A stretch of 64,000 bases of DNA from Affinirhizobium straminoryzae. Lineage in GTDB: Bacteria > Pseudomonadota > Alphaproteobacteria > Rhizobiales > Rhizobiaceae. Location of the stretch: assembly GCF_007004135.1 (NCBI RefSeq), contig NZ_VJMG01000059.1:1-64000 (forward strand), read 5' to 3'. Shown piece after piece: positions 63,396 to 64,000 of the stretch (position 1 is the stretch's first letter; each line of letters starts with the position of its first letter). The notes beneath the pieces were generated by a model. The model saw nothing but the letters and a program-made list of their open reading frames with translations, did no database searches and was not told the origin of the DNA. A program made the translations under genes and the position numbers.

Positions 63396-63601
63396 GGTGT
63401 TTCGGCGCAGTGACAGTGATGCGAAGCCCGCGACGAATTGGTCGTCTCGCCGCTTGTGTCATGCGCCATTTGCATGGCTCCCATGCGCCGCTGTTGAAAT
63501 CGGCCTTCCATGCTGCGCTGCACGCAAAAATTCACTAAGGGGGAAGGGTAGGTTAAGCCCGCACATGTGCCGGGGCGCTATCAATTTCAAGGAGATGAAC
63601 C

Positions 63602-64000
63602 ATGCTGATTGGCCGCAAGGTGCCCGATGTTACCTTCCGCACGCGCGTTCGCGATGAATCGATTGGCGGTCCCAACCCCTTCCGCTGGCAGGACGTAACG
63701 TCGAGCGATTACTTCGCCGGCAAGCGCGTCGTGCTGTTCTCGCTGCCGGGCGCGTTTACGCCTACCTGCTCCACCTATCAGTTGCCGGATTTTGAAAAGC
63801 TCTATCCGGACTTCCAGGCGGAAGGCATTGACGAGATCTACTGCATCTCCGTCAACGATGCCTTCGTGATGAATGCCTGGGGCAAGTCGCAGGGTCTGGA
63901 AAACGTCAAGCTGATCCCTGACGGTTCCGGCGAGTTCACCCGCAAGATGGGTATGCTGGTCGCCAAGGACAATCTCGGCTTCGGCCTGCGTTCCTGGCGC
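63602..64000 (+). CDS. Peroxiredoxin (Prx5/AhpE-like), truncated by window end
   Basis: The first 133 residues of a thiol peroxidase that reduces hydrogen and organic peroxides. The peroxidatic Cys is C56 in SLPGAFTPTCSTYQLPDFEK, the hallmark of the Prx5 group, followed by EIYCISVNDAFVMNAWGKSQ. AAGGAGAT precedes the ATG. The gene continues past the window, so its end is not seen. Confidence 0.93.
   Translation, partial: MLIGRKVPDVTFRTRVRDESIGGPNPFRWQDVTSSDYFAGKRVVLFSLPGAFTPTCSTYQLPDFEKLYPDFQAEGIDEIYCISVNDAFVMNAWGKSQGLENVKLIPDGSGEFTRKMGMLVAKDNLGFGLRSWR

Overview
The window looks like a chromosomal segment of a Rhizobiales alphaproteobacterium, most likely Rhizobiaceae (Rhizobium, Agrobacterium or Sinorhizobium relatives). 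The evidence is the high-GC coding sequence, an RpoH1-type heat-shock sigma factor, the cell-cycle genes chpT, ctrA and sciP with divergent fliJ, the DUF1134 envelope protein EipA, a bra/liv-type amino-acid transporter, and urt plus ure urea genes. I see no rRNA, tRNA, CRISPR array, insertion sequence or integrase. The last gene is cut by the window edge.

Region 1 (0-9.3 kb) is a catabolic block: a NitT/TauT/THI5-type ABC transporter in an overlapping operon with a CodA-like amidohydrolase and a GlcD-like FAD oxidase, a divergent LysR regulator, a creatininase-family hydrolase, a degenerate transglutaminase-like secreted protein and an EamA permease. Region 2 (9.4-21.3 kb) is housekeeping: purA, a large disordered one-pass membrane protein, a two-gene ABC exporter, rpoH, a methyltransferase, an RluA-type pseudouridine synthase, a SpoU RNA methyltransferase and a membrane-anchored coiled-coil protein. 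Region 3 (21.3-26 kb) is the cell-cycle island: eipA, chpT, a lone receiver protein, ctrA, fliJ, an acetyltransferase and sciP. Near-consensus CtrA boxes and clustered GANTC (CcrM) sites lie between these genes.

Region 4 (26-45.6 kb) holds a phage-tail-like DUF2793 protein, a complete heterotetrameric sarcosine oxidase operon (soxBDAG) preceded by a candidate 16-residue leader peptide, a Bcr/CflA exporter with a divergent TetR regulator and a perfect 18-bp inverted-repeat operator, a GreA-like factor, a dimethylglycine-dehydrogenase-like protein, a liv/bra ABC operon and an AAHS-type permease.

Region 5 (45.6-64 kb) concerns nitrogen and urea. An unusual hybrid histidine kinase has an NCS1 (cytosine/purine-type) permease as its sensor half and an eight-cysteine linker; it overlaps its LuxR-type response regulator gene. 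An LpxO-like hydroxylase follows, then urtABCDE interrupted twice by palindromic extragenic repeats, an esterase, ureD-ureA-ureB, a LprI-like protein and ureC. A ParD/ParE-like toxin-antitoxin pair, an AAC(6')-like acetyltransferase and a truncated peroxiredoxin follow ureC. The permease-kinase fusion beside urea uptake and urease is the most distinctive feature. The small sox leader peptide and the transporter, deaminase and creatininase set are secondary points of interest.
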